From Elysia chlorotica (Eukaryota; Mollusca; Gastropoda; Plakobranchidae): DNA of 64,000 nucleotides. The notes beneath the pieces are model-generated. The model was given only the letters and a program-made list of their open reading frames with translations. It was not told the origin of the DNA and made no database searches. Of the stretch, positions 12,287-23,280 are shown in pieces (positions within the stretch are counted from its first letter, which is position 1; the number at the start of each line of letters is the position of its first letter). The stretch lies in NCBI GenBank assembly GCA_003991915.1, contig RQTK01000338.1:264013-328012 (forward strand), in the 5' to 3' direction. The position numbers were made by a program, and so were the translations under genes.

Positions 12287-12545
12287 AAATGGATTTAAAA
12301 AACGATAGGGGGGAACAGAAAGAGGCCGAATCAGAGCAGTAAAAGAGGCGGAAGGAAAAAAAAAACAAGATGAAGAAAAACACATACGCGACACAGACAC
12401 AGACGGAGACAGAGAAACATGGAGACAGGACCGAGGGATAGAAACATAATAGTTAGAGAGAAAGAGAGAGATATGGGAGAGAAAGAGAGAGACCGGGGGG
12501 GGGGGGAGGGAAGAAGAGGAGGGGGGGTGGGGGGGGGCAGACAGG
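11855..12545. repeat. Complex of (GT)n, (GA)n, (ACAG)n and G-rich tracts
   Basis: Successive blocks: GTGT/GAGT (about 11850-11880), GA (11942-11995), ACAC (12000-12034), ACAG/GACA (12045-12180), GA (12217-12278), then a G-rich purine tract (12494-12537). All long open frames across it, on either strand, are translations of these repeats. Confidence 0.95.
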
Positions 12546-12574
12546 CGGAAATAGACAGACAGATAGATAGAAAG

Positions 12575-12625
12575 GCAAGATAAGATAAGATAAGAATGAC
12601 TTTATTAATCTTTTATATCCTGTAT
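12575..12625 (-). mobile_element. Retroelement 3' tail (GATTAATAAAG...CTTATC)n
   Basis: Read on the reverse strand: GATTAATAAAGTCATTC followed by CTTATC-type repeats. Similar tails occur at 17040-17095 (-), 24745-24790 (+) and 60085-60130 (-); the last three carry a TTTCC...GGGA motif before AATAA. Interpreted as truncated non-LTR element ends; the family is uncertain. Confidence 0.4.
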
Positions 12626-13374
12626 TATACATATTAACAGCCATCACATGGGAGATTTCCTTAGGAGATAACAGGGACGTGCTGACACAGTTAATAAATC
12701 GATATCGGGTTTACTTATTTTATATTTTATACTACTATTTTTGGGGTTGCACCATTACGAAATTACATATACGCATAAAACTCATCGCATCTTAGTCCCA
12801 TGATCATCTCTCAAATTTACTTTCTTTTTACATTTAGTATTTCTGTCACACCTGTGTAGGTAGAAATCCTTTATATGAAAAAATTCTTTGTTCAAAACGG
12901 GTGATAACAATTTTTCAGAAAAACAAATTAGAGTACATGTTGGAAACAATAATTGGTCGTATTTAACATAGGCACATAGTTCGTCCAATTAATTGTTTAA
13001 CGATCTTACATTTCCAGTCCTCACAGAGGGTAAATATGGCTTGGCGCCCATTCTCTCATCATCTCCTTTTCCCCGTCGTTTTCAATCCCTTTAGGTATGT
13101 CAGTTTTTGGTTTATAGCAAGTGATGACGCGCGAAGTTAGACAAATCCGCCATCTTGTACTGAAGTATGAACACATTATCTGGAAACAAGCACACAACGC
13201 AATATTAAATACCAGACACCAAAGTACAACACGTATAGACAGATAGATAGATAAATAGATATACTCATCATTAGAATAAATACAGTGTATATAACAGTGA
13301 TAAAAATACCCTAAGAAGTGGAGGGAGAGCAAGAGGCGAAGATCTCTCTCTCTCTCAGTTTAAGCCTCCCAGGC

Positions 13375-13562
13375 CTCACTATACCTTCACGGCGACGGGA
13401 CCCCAGAGCAGGTTACCCAGGACTTGATAAGTCACATGGTCACATGATACTAACACCGATTTCACCAGAAGGGGAAAAAATGCGGTAGTCAGGGCAGCGA
13501 ACGAACACGAAACTTTTTTGTTAGAAGCCGTTCGCTCTACCATTGGACCATCTCTTCCTCTC
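13375..13562 (-). mobile_element. SINE, reverse copy with a variant head
   Basis: Reverse strand: a head with GATGGTCCAATGGTAGAGCG, a degenerate B-box at 13500-13512 and the GGTCACATGATACTAACACC core, followed by body remnants to 13375. Flanked on the left by a short CT run (about 13345-13357). Confidence 0.6.
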
Positions 13563-13744
13563 CCAATCCCTATCCCACACCCTCACCCCCGCAGTGAAGA
13601 AGGAAACCACTGACTCCCTGTTTTGACGTCCAGAAGCGTTTGTTAGGTTTAGCACTACAGGCATAACGATCTACACGACAATAACGGGTGACATAATCAA
13701 TCGGTACCGAGAGTTTTAGAAAGCGCTATGATTTTTGGGGGCGG

Positions 13745-13890
13745 GGTAGTCCTGGGGTAGAAAATCGGCTTCCGACGCAAAATGTCCAGGTTCGAGCTTG
13801 GCGATTGCGCTCTCTACTGGTTAGGTCGGTGTCAGTATAATGTGACCGGCAGAGTTGGACGTTAACCAACTCAACAACAACAACATCAGC
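13745..13890 (+). mobile_element. SINE, forward copy
   Basis: Head with AGTCCTGGGGTAGAAAATCG and CCAGGTTCGAGCTTGG, core GGTCGGTGTCAGTATAATGT, tail GACGTTAACCAACTCAACAAC. This tail defines the 3' end seen in other copies (52463-52740). Confidence 0.7.
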
Positions 13891-14400
13891 GCTATGATTG
13901 AATTTGATTGGGTCACTTACTCACCCTCGTTTTCTCTAAGTGTCGCGCTATCGCAAGATTCGTACTGGGAGTTCTGAGGCTAGTCAGTGATATTCTATTT
14001 ATAAACTAGATAGGCTAAAGAACGCATGAGACAGACATGAAGCTCCTGTCAGTGGAGATGAGACCCTCACTCGCAGCTCTGCGCTTGCGGTGAAATTAAT
14101 TTGCCTTTTCTTGCGGGGCATTATTTTGCATAATTCTTCTCCCAATAATGGCATCATTCTACGGGTTTTATTACTCTACCGGAAGCCAGCCAGCAGACAT
14201 GTGAGGGTCGTATAGCTCGCACGCAGATATCGCGAAAAGTTCAGCGCGTTGCAGGGGTATTGGCCCGTCTATCTTATAATTAGGTCACTGAGGTAGTAGA
14301 TGGGTAAGCTTGGCTAAGAGATTCAGAGTTCCGCGACACGTAGCAGCCCTACGTTCTCAGTCTGCAGTTAGCAGTGCGTCCGGTGCCGGGTGGAAGTTGT
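13891..14400. other. Intergenic, nothing recognised
   Basis: Relatively GC-rich sequence without a recognisable coding signal or repeat partner in the window. Confidence 0.4.
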
Positions 14401-14476
14401 GGTGAGCAGAGGGAGAGAGAGCTAGAAGGAGAGAAAGAGAGAGAGTCTGTCTGTCTGTCTGTCTTCTGTCTGTCTC

Positions 14477-14537
<61 letters not shown>

Positions 14538-14590
14538 CCTATCACCCTAACACTCAATACCCCCCTCTCTTTCTTTGTCTCTCTCCCTAT
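14400..14590. repeat. (CTGT)n and (CT)n tracts
   Basis: Tetranucleotide CTGT followed by a CT run (14486-14530), then a tandem repeat of a CTCTCCCTATCACCCTAA module seen at 14534-14551 and 14581-14598. Confidence 0.9.
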
Positions 14591-15070
14591 CACCCTAAGT
14601 GTACGGCTACACCAAGCTAAACCAAGCGTGGGTCGACAGTATCATAAGACAAAGTTGTCGATCCTGGTATATCTTGCCCAAGCAACACAGATGCCAGCCG
14701 AAGCATGTGATGCCAGGATCAAAGGTCACCGGTCAGCGGGGAATCGCTCTTCGCACATACACGCGAGCCTAGATTCTGACTTGGCCAGCTATCTAGGTCA
14801 AATTGTGCCCAGCGGTTATGCGATTAGCTAACTTTTCAAATATTTAAAAAACTACGCTGATTTCATATATCATTTTTATTGTGACCCTATTTTATTACTA
14901 TCTGAGACTAAATATACTACTTGGATCTATACTTATGAAGGCATTCTGGAGAAAAGTGTGTTTAAAATTTTGAATCGAGAGCCGGAAAACAATGGCGGTC
15001 GTCCAACACAGATCAAGTTTTGCCTCCCCATAGCAAAACACAGAAACCGTCGTGCGACGCGGAAGCTGGT

Positions 15071-15073
<3 letters not shown>

Positions 15074-15122
<49 letters not shown>

Positions 15123-15196
15123 GTCTGTCTATTTATCTATCTCTCTATATTTCTATCTATCAACCTACCTATCTGCCTAGCTGTCTGTCTATTTAT

Positions 15197-15257
<61 letters not shown>

Positions 15258-15273
15258 ATATCTATCTATCTAT

Positions 15274-15304
<31 letters not shown>
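15074..15304. repeat. (CT)n-(CTAT)n-(GA)n compound microsatellite
   Basis: A CT run, a CTAT/CTGT tract and finally a GA run of reversed polarity. The CT and GA ends are reverse complements, so the locus can fold back on itself. Confidence 0.95.
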
Positions 15305-15308
<4 letters not shown>

Positions 15309-15749
15309 TTGCTTGACAAGAATATCTCTCCCATTCCTCGATCGTTATTGCCATTGGCATTGACAACTTTATTACAGACGCACGAGCTTGCACCGCCAGA
15401 TGTATATACTACATGTACTGTGCTTCCCATTGTCAAAATCTTTAGGTTCTGCCCAGTGCATGCACTTCGCACGGTCTAGATCTATGACTGTGGTGAGTGG
15501 GTTTGTTTATCCGCTATTCGATTCATAACTGGCTTGGTGAAACGTTCTTTTAGGTGAGTTAATATAATTATTATTAAGTAGTAAGCTTAATGTTGTTGCT
15601 TTATTTTCTTAATTTTTTTCTGTTTGTCTTTGGATTACTTCTTATTTGAATTCATATAATATGTATGTATAAATATTAAGCTAGTAAAAAACTAACAGTT
15701 GCACAGAGCGTAGTATCTGTAACTGTGTGTCTATGCTATGCCTTCACTT

Positions 15750-15750
15750 A

Positions 15751-15804
<54 letters not shown>

Positions 15805-15855
15805 ACTCTCTCTTTCTCTATCTCGTTTTTATATCTTATTCTCTCTTTCTCTCTC

Positions 15856-15888
<33 letters not shown>

Positions 15889-15955
15889 TCTTCTTCTCTC
15901 TCTCTTTCTCTTTCTGTCTCTCTTTCTTTCTCTCCTTCTTTTTCTCTCCTCTCCC
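15750..15955. repeat. (CT)n microsatellite with interruptions
   Basis: A 200-base pyrimidine tract made of CT runs interrupted by TTT, TA and TTC. All frames through it are Leu/Ser or Arg/Glu repeats. Confidence 0.95.
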
Positions 15956-15999
15956 AGTCTATGTCGATATACACCAATTAATGAATTATTGTTTGGTGT

Positions 16000-16645
16000 T
16001 TGTTTTACCCGTTCCTAATCGCTTATTCATTATTTTATTGTTGCACGTATTAACACAATTACTCGCAATAAATGTACCATAACATGCCCCTTGCGTGGTG
16101 ACAATTACTGCGTTGTTGTCTTTTGGTTTTTGTTTGGTTATTAGAGGTGAAACTGTCCCACGAACGAAGAAGAAGAAGGAGTTTCGTTTGCGGAAATAAT
16201 AGATAAGCATAGTTTGGTGCTATAGGTAAAGCTTATTTGTTGCGGTCAATTTATTATTTTTTGTGAATTTTAAGGAAGCGTTATGACAGTAGAAATTACC
16301 CATCCCGCAATTTCATTTTACTTTCTCAGTGGCCAATATAGTTTTTGCTGTACATATAAAACAACACTATGTACCGGTACCAGTGTGTACAATTATCACT
16401 ACAAAAATTGTACACCACTGTGTGCATAGACCTTGAAGAGGTAGCTAGTTATTTTCAAACCTGGGGGTTAGGGAGAACAGATTGTTATTAATAGTATTGT
16501 GTGTTACGGAGCTACACACAAGTTGCGATGGGTACATCAAATTGTTTTTCCCATATTCATAGTCTATAAAGGGATTGGTTGGTTCAATGCCATGTGTGCC
16601 CGATATTCCTGATATTATTTTCCTTCTATCTCTATACGGCATCAC
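16000..16645. other. Intergenic, nothing recognised
   Basis: AT-rich unique sequence with a short palindromic GTACCGGTAC (16372-16381). No gene signal. Confidence 0.5.
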
Positions 16646-16646
16646 G

Positions 16647-16809
16647 CCCCCCCCCCCCCCCCACATCTCTACTCTTCNNNNNNNNNNNNNNNNNNNNNNN
16701 NNNNNNNNNNNNNNNNNNNNNNNNNNNNNNNNNNNNNNNNNNNNNNNNNNNNNNNNNNNNNNNNNNNNNNNNNNNNNNNNNNNNNNNNNNNNNNNNNNNN
16801 NNNNNNNNN

Positions 16810-16862
<53 letters not shown>
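16647..16862. repeat. Poly-C, 132-base assembly gap (16678-16809) and (CT)n
   Basis: A C-run (about 16647-16662) precedes N bases 16678-16809; the right side resumes inside a CT run to 16862. The gap is therefore most likely unresolved simple repeat, and its true length is unknown. Confidence 0.97.
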
Positions 16863-16864
<2 letters not shown>

Positions 16865-16984
16865 ATAAAAGTTTGTCTCCAACAAAAAGCACACTCTTAT
16901 AATCCATTTTGTCCGAGTATTTAACCCAGAAAATAGTTTCTGCTTGGTTTAACACCATCTACAATAAAAACAAATAAAAAAATA

Positions 16985-17095
16985 AAAACTAGGATTCCAA
17001 CCTAGTACTCGGACCCTCTAATCGCCAGCCTAGAGTTATCTAAGATAAAATAAGAGAAGATAAACTCTTATTCACCCACAACGGAAAATTTCTTT
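16985..17095 (-). mobile_element. tRNA-like head plus retroelement tail remnants
   Basis: Reverse strand: GGCTGGCGATTAGAGGGTCC and TAGGTTGGAATCC resemble a decayed tRNA-like head. The adjacent 17040-17095 resembles the TTTCC...AATAAGAG...TTATC tail seen elsewhere in the window. Confidence 0.35.
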
Positions 17096-17169
17096 CGACA
17101 TACCAGCAGCAACAGTTATCTTGACATTCACACGAAAACATCAACAAATATACGGACCAATAAATGCTT

Positions 17170-17600
<431 letters not shown>

Positions 17601-17937
17601 CTGCCCTTAATATTACACATTTTATTTCATACCATTAGAAGAAATTGCATTTAGATTGATGTAAACAAGAAAATAATACAATATAATAATTATTGATATG
17701 CTTCTGGAAAGTCTAACGTAGCAGGAACAAAGGAATTCATATACATGTAGTTATTGCTCTGTTCTTGAAAGGGGTTGCCGCTTAGTGATTTGTTGACATA
17801 TCCTTTCATCCCTCTAACGAAGCCAACTCTAGGCCGGATATCTCTACTAAGTCAATCAGCAATCATTTTACCCGTGGTTTTATCACTCGCCACTATCTGA
17901 ATGGTCATAAAATGAACATTTGCTAAAACGATAAAAC
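17601..17937. other. Intergenic, nothing recognised
   Basis: Short unique spacer between two long microsatellites; one TACATGTA octamer at 17742. Confidence 0.5.
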
Positions 17938-18126
<189 letters not shown>

Positions 18127-18491
18127 AGTTTAACATGCAGTCTTACACGCATGTGCATTTTTGTCTTCTTGATAAAGTGCGTGTCCGTGTGTTGTGTGTT
18201 TTTAACCTCAGTGGATAAATCATTTCTGCTCCATGGGTGAATGATATGCCAAACTTATACAACTATTAGACAAGGTATTTATTTGTTAAACTAAAACTGT
18301 GAGCTATAGAATTACCATCACATTTTTTGTTAAATTTTCTCCACCGGTATTGATGTGGAAATCGGGAACATTCTTATCCAAACAGTTCGATTGTTCAGTT
18401 CAAACCATTCTTTAGTTGAGTGTGTGGTGTAGATCTAAAGTTGCATGGTAAGTAGGCAATTATTTTTATCGAACACTGTGTTAAACTTTGT

Positions 18492-18665
18492 TTATAAGCA
18501 GTGCTGGGTTTAGGCTGCAGGGGTCCCTGAGCCAAGCCTGAGACCCTCACTCCTTTATGGTTGTCATTGGATGCATACATTTACAAGAATTTTATTTACA
18601 GGAATATAAGTTTACAGTATTTTAAAGGGGGTGGGCGGCGCTTCTGGTGGTGGGCCCGGGTGCAC
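18492..18665 (+). mobile_element. Possible hAT-like non-autonomous element, copy 2
   Basis: Partner of 7641-7800: begins CAGTGCTGGGTTTAGGCTGC, then CTCACTCCTTTATGG, CATTGGATGCATACATTTAC and GCGCTTCTGGTGG. The right end is not clear. Confidence 0.4.
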
Positions 18666-19546
18666 GAGTTATACTCTGCGCACGACAACGTTTTCGCCTC
18701 GATTAACCTTTACACGTAGATCTGCAAGTACAACGGTGCCCTTTAAGTTTAGACCCCGGACTAAGGGTAGTTTTTCAATACTAAAAGGCTACTCCTAATG
18801 GGGTTTCTAAGCTCTAGCACCTTTGCACAAGTTGTCTTACTAAAAAGTTTAAACGTTCCTAAGTTATTTCCAGCCCAGCATTGTATTACATGAATACGCG
18901 TATAGCTTACACGTAGGAAAATCTATTAGAAAGGCGTTAATGTAGTGGTTTATCTGCCGTTTCTTGTTATACAAGAACACTTGCGTTAATAAAATATGGG
19001 TACATTGTGTAACCATATTTAGTTTTTCATAACACTATGTTCAAGTAGAATACCCTCTCAAATGATAAGTCAGATGAATTTTATCTTAGCTTATTTTATA
19101 CCATGAATTTTTATAGGACCATGATAAAGATAGCGCGAAGCACATGGTTCGGATAAGATTGAGATAGGCTGAGACGACAGTTGTAATTTGCGTTGCTTTA
19201 AGTGTCAATGATAACTAATTACAAAAATTATTCGCACACATTTCAAATTGATTTAAGTGCTACATCTAGATGCCAGGTTATTGTTATGATAGGGAAGTTA
19301 CCATGTAAAATCCTAAGGCAGAAAACAACAACAACAATAACGCTTGCACATCCCGTCAATTAAATCTTTCGTTTTCATGACTAATGTTTTTAGGGACGCC
19401 TTGAACATTACACCATCGACATATTTATCGTATATAATTATGGCATTTAAGAGCAAAAGTTATAATAGTGAAATTACTCTGTATCCCTAGAAGTGTGATT
19501 AAAAAATGTATGTTTCCACAGTGATTTGAATTAGCCTTAATTGATA
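18666..19546. other. Intergenic, nothing recognised
   Basis: Unique AT-rich sequence without a convincing gene or repeat. Confidence 0.5.
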
Positions 19547-19671
19547 ATGGCCGAAAAATGGTTCCACTTTGTCGATTTGAACCATCGCCTTGAATGGCAA
19601 GAGGATTGGGTGCCGATGCATCTACAATTCGATGGTTCTAAACCCACAAAGCGCAACCATTTTTCGGTCAT
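19547..19671. repeat. Fold-back inverted repeat (~125 bp), MITE-like
   Basis: The left arm (ATGGCCGAAAAATGGTTCCA, then CTTTGT and GAACCATCG) is matched by the reverse complement of the right arm (ATGACCGAAAAATGGTTGCG, then CTTTGT and GAACCATCG). The arms are about 40 bases with few mismatches and enclose a loop of roughly 40 bases. It lies just upstream of the VKORC1-like gene. Confidence 0.8.
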
Positions 19672-19886
19672 ATTTCTTTAAAGCGTCATCCTAGCTAGGC
19701 CCACTGTGGAAAAATACATATAAAAAAAATCCCAAGTCTGCTTATTGTTATAACTACACCATCGGTCGGCCTCTTCAAATTCTAATCCGTATCCCTAGAC
19801 CTAAGCTTCACTTCACCAGCAAGAACTCGGCGAAGCTTCTCTCCCACCGACCCGATCTCTTGCTCCAAAAGTACAAGTACGGTACC

Positions 19887-21799
19887 ATGATGTCCGCTGA
19901 ACTGGGCTACCTGGTCTGGTCCAACTCGGCAGACGTGGTCCTCTTCAACCTGATCGGAGTCATCATCTGCGTGTACTCATTGTACATCGAGATCAAGAAG
20001 GAGAAAGACCCCAAGTACCGAGCTGCCTGCGACTTCAACGAGCACATGAGCTGCTCCAGAGTGCTCACCTCCAAGTAAGGCAACTGGGCACTCTTGTATT
20101 TTTATTGATTACTGATTAACCTGCTAACAAGGATTACATAGCACCAATCCTGGACTCTGAAATATCGATCAAGTTAATGTTTAAAGGCTGGATAATTTTT
20201 TTTTTTACAGTTTAAAATCATAATTAAGTCTAAATGTAAAGATACATACAAGTAAAAATAAATGTAGTTAGAACTAGAAGCTTATATAATTATATAAGTT
20301 ACATAAAGAGTGTATATACGACAGAAGACATATAGGGGAACCCAGGAGACGTTAAACCCGGAGAGGGTGAGAGAATTCTCTCCCTCCCTCTATAGAGAAA
20401 CAGACATGAAGATGCGTGTGCCAATAAACTGTAAGAGTGCTAGCAACCGAACATAATATACATGAGACAATGTGCTTTTATTGCTAGATGCCTTCCCATA
20501 ACAGGTCCCATAGACTAATCGACGATAGGTAAGGGAATCTGCACCGGCATCCAATTATAGCTCTGCCATAAACTTACGGAGCCAATGACCGAGCAGCGAC
20601 CACCATGCGTGATTGCGTCATCCGTTATCGTTTTATATATCGCAAGGTCTGTATTTTATGGCATAGTGCACAACTTCTAATCTGAAGACATTCGTCTGAT
20701 CGCTCGATGGGATTACTTAGTTCCATACTAGTTGAGTCAGTGTCAGCATATAACTATTATGTGACCGCCTAAAACAGAAGTCCATCGTTCTGTTCAATGT
20801 GTAACAGCACGTTAAGTTGTCAGACCGGACAGCACCCTCCATAGAATATTTTATATTGACAAAAAACAACTGTATATTGCACACATGTATTATGTTATTG
20901 TACGCGGTAATCCCGATTACTGTAGGAAAAAAATAGAAAACAGAATTGTTATCACATGAAGCTTCATATGTGGGCTATTAGTGCAAAAACACCTATGCCT
21001 GAGCAAAACTCTGAGAAAAAAAAAACAACAACACAAAAAAACGAAACTTAAAAAGCATAAATTTGTCAGACATGTGTCAAAGTTCCCTTCCATGATACAG
21101 CCTAGTTGATTGCATTTGACTTCAATGAACCAGCAAACCAATCAGACCCATAGTAGGGATGGTCGAAGAGAAGGATTGGGTGAGTTAGGTTGAACAAGCA
21201 CGATCTTTGCTTCCCTCATGCAAAGACTGTCTCGTCCACCAGTTTAGCTTCGAATCATGGACGTCTTTTTGACAGTCAAGTGCCCAACCAACTGATCTGA
21301 TTGGCGTCTCTGAAAATATCTTGATCCATATCTTACCTTATTAAAACATTAGAACTCATAACAAAAACAAAATAAAATAGTTCAAGAGCATGTATGGTGG
21401 CACTCCTTAATCAAGCACATAATGGATTAACTTAACCCAGTAGATGTTTCATGTTTTCAAAAAAAGATTTTTGAGCGCATTATGCGAGCTACTTTTTTCT
21501 AAGTTATGCTGCACAATCCTTTCCCAGATACAGTATTGTTTTCAAAATATATTTTTGAGAAGACTATGACAGATACATTTTTCTAAACTGCCTTACACAA
21601 TTCTCTTCTAGATACAGCCATGGTTTCGGCATAGCAGAAGGGCTTCTTGGGAAAAAACACATCCTCAACTCTCGAAACTGTAACATGGGTCTGGTCATGT
21701 ACCTGGCAAACTTGGTCATATGTAAGTTATTAACATCACTGTCGTCGCCGTCGTCCTTCTCCTCATCACTATCATCACCGTTGTCGTTGTCATTTCATT

Positions 21800-21844
<45 letters not shown>

Positions 21845-22681
21845 GCCGTCGTCGTCGTCATCGTCGTCGTCGTTGTCGTCATCATCATCATCTTCATTAT
21901 CACAAATCACTAATCTCATCACCGCTCCAATCGCTACATCATAACCCCACATCGACCATGAACATCACCGACAACACCACAAGCACCGTCATCCTCATCA
22001 GCATTATCTCCATCATGACCACAGCAAACACCCTTCTCATTAATAATATGTAACACGACAGCATGATTGCCCCCCCCCCCTTTTTTTTTTCCACGAGATC
22101 AACACCAACATAATATTACCGTTAACTAAGCAGGTCATTTGCGTTTCACACCACATTGCTCCTTCATCATTTCTCTGTGACAACGACATGTCTTGTAGAC
22201 CTAGTGGTCCAGTGGTAGAGATAGACTCCTAATCGGAAGATTGCAATTGCAATCTCACTCAATTCTCAGACCACATCAATTTTATTCGTTTAACGAGGGG
22301 AGAGCGTCGCTGTGTCCGCCCATAGAGATTACTTTGGAGTTGCCTAGTGGTAGGCCTACTTAAAAGCATGTGTACACGCACGTAAATCATACTAGAGATA
22401 CTTTAAAGAATGTTCCATGACCATCAATAATTTTTTCCCGATCTACATACACTATGTACTTCTCGACACCCTCAGTTTTCACGCTGTGGGAACCTCTTTC
22501 GTCAAGCATCATGCTGTTTTGTGCGGCGAGCAGTATTTTCGTCTGCATCTACCTGGCGGCCATCTTGGCGTTTGTCCTCAAGGATTTGTGTGTGGTCTGC
22601 ATCACCACCTACATCATAAATGGCTGTCTCGTCTACTTGAACTATCAGCGCTATAGCCACCCTTACCTGTTGCGTCACTAG
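19887..22681 (+). CDS. VKORC1: Vitamin K epoxide reductase complex subunit 1-like (VKORC1/VKORC1L1 family)
   Basis: ER-membrane thiol oxidoreductase that reduces vitamin K epoxide and quinone. Exons 19887-20074, 21612-21721 and 22476-22681 give 167 aa, matching the 160-180 aa of animal VKORs. Seen: a first hydrophobic segment ([20 protein letters not shown]), the luminal cysteine pair in [12 protein letters not shown], the SHGFGI and LN(S/Q)xN-type loop residues, a helix ([20 protein letters not shown]) and the redox motif [14 protein letters not shown], where CVVC is the active-site CXXC. VKORC1 and VKORC1L1 split within vertebrates, so the symbol is generic. Start: ATG 19887 is the first Met, but the frame stays open upstream to 19695, and a plausible CAG-less acceptor (CCCTAG) ends at 19798, so an upstream exon is possible. 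Candidate poly(A) signal at 22847-22852. Intron 2 holds a CAT microsatellite and a SINE. Confidence 0.93.
20329..20370 (+). mobile_element. SINE tail module
   Basis: ATAGGGGAACCCAGGAGACG followed by TTAAACCC, then a purine-rich stretch. Same module as in 8359-8390 and 22858-22890; lies in VKORC1 intron 1. Confidence 0.55.
20488..20670. repeat. Dispersed repeat, copy 2 of 2
   Basis: Partner of 6976-7195, in VKORC1 intron 1; shares AGATGCCTTCC, CGATAGGTAAG, the GGCATCCAA segment and TATCGCAAGG. Confidence 0.5.
20690..20830 (+). mobile_element. SINE core and tail, 5' decayed
   Basis: Contains GAGTCAGTGTCAGCATATAA and TTATGTGACC, the family core with an insertion, in VKORC1 intron 1. The tRNA-like head is poorly preserved. 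Confidence 0.45.
21140..21315 (-). mobile_element. SINE-like element, reverse
   Basis: Reverse strand: a tRNA-like head with CAATCAGATCAGTTGGTTGG and a B-box-like CATGATTCGAAGC. It lies in VKORC1 intron 1. The head differs from the main family. Confidence 0.4.
21796..21897. repeat. (CAT)n / (CGT)n trinucleotide tract
   Basis: CAT repeats (21798-21843) grade into CGT/CGC and back to CAT in VKORC1 intron 2. The forward poly-His/Arg and reverse poly-Asp frames are artefacts. Confidence 0.95.
22197..22365 (+). mobile_element. SINE, forward copy in VKORC1 intron 2
   Basis: Head with CTAGTGGTCCAGTGGTAGAG (A-box region) and a degenerate B-box near 22240-22255; body weakly preserved. Ends about 110 bases before the exon 3 acceptor. 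Confidence 0.55.
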
Positions 22682-22857
22682 AATTAAATTTATTTTATGT
22701 TCCGTTAAATGCAACGGTAGTAGTCATGGATGTAAAATACAACTCTGTAAAAGTGGATGTCATAAATTGGCTCATTGTGCATAAAAAAAGAACATGATAT
22801 CTAAACAATAATGGTATAAAATTTAAAGTAAATGTATTTGTCTTCAAATAAAATCGA

Positions 22858-22889
22858 CGTATAGGGGAACATAGGAGACATTAAGCCCA

Positions 22890-22938
<49 letters not shown>

Positions 22939-22945
22939 AAAAGGA
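22858..22945 (+). repeat. SINE tail module followed by (GA)n
   Basis: TATAGGGGAACATAGGAGAC then a GA run (22892-22936), immediately after the VKORC1 poly(A) signal. Confidence 0.8.
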
Positions 22946-23027
22946 GCGATAGAGAGAAAGAGAGATCTCCGAATGGCCTAATTTCAATGCTTCAATACAT
23001 ACAGAGCCTAATTAAAATGTTTTATTT

Positions 23028-23105
23028 TGTGGCTCAATTGGTACTGCTCTGGACTTGAGCAAGTCCAAGGTTCGAATCTCACCAGGTGGCCTCTTTTCCA
23101 TCTAC
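23028..23105 (+). mobile_element. tRNA-like SINE head
   Basis: GTGGCTCAATTGGTACTGCT (A-box) and CCAAGGTTCGAATCTC (B-box) at tRNA spacing, ending GGTGGCC. The acceptor stem does not pair well, so a SINE head or tRNA pseudogene is preferred over a functional tRNA. Confidence 0.55.
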
Positions 23106-23280
23106 AGAGTTTTTCAAGAAACCTAAAGGATGCTAATTTATTCAAATATTACATGTTGCTAATATTGTGTACGTTACTCAAACTGACGCTAACACCTACG
23201 CTGCTTCTGTCCGGGCCTAAACTGTGTGTACTATCAACACCTAAGGCAAAGCCCAACATGTTCTTTTGAATAACTCGCTG

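Noticed and set aside
11891-12400. 169-codon reverse frame of Ser/Leu/Cys/Val repeats
   Set aside because: Pure translation of (GA)n and (ACAG)n microsatellites.
23028-23105. Functional tRNA gene
   Set aside because: A and B boxes are present but the acceptor stem does not pair; scored as SINE head. Only 38040-38111 forms a full cloverleaf.
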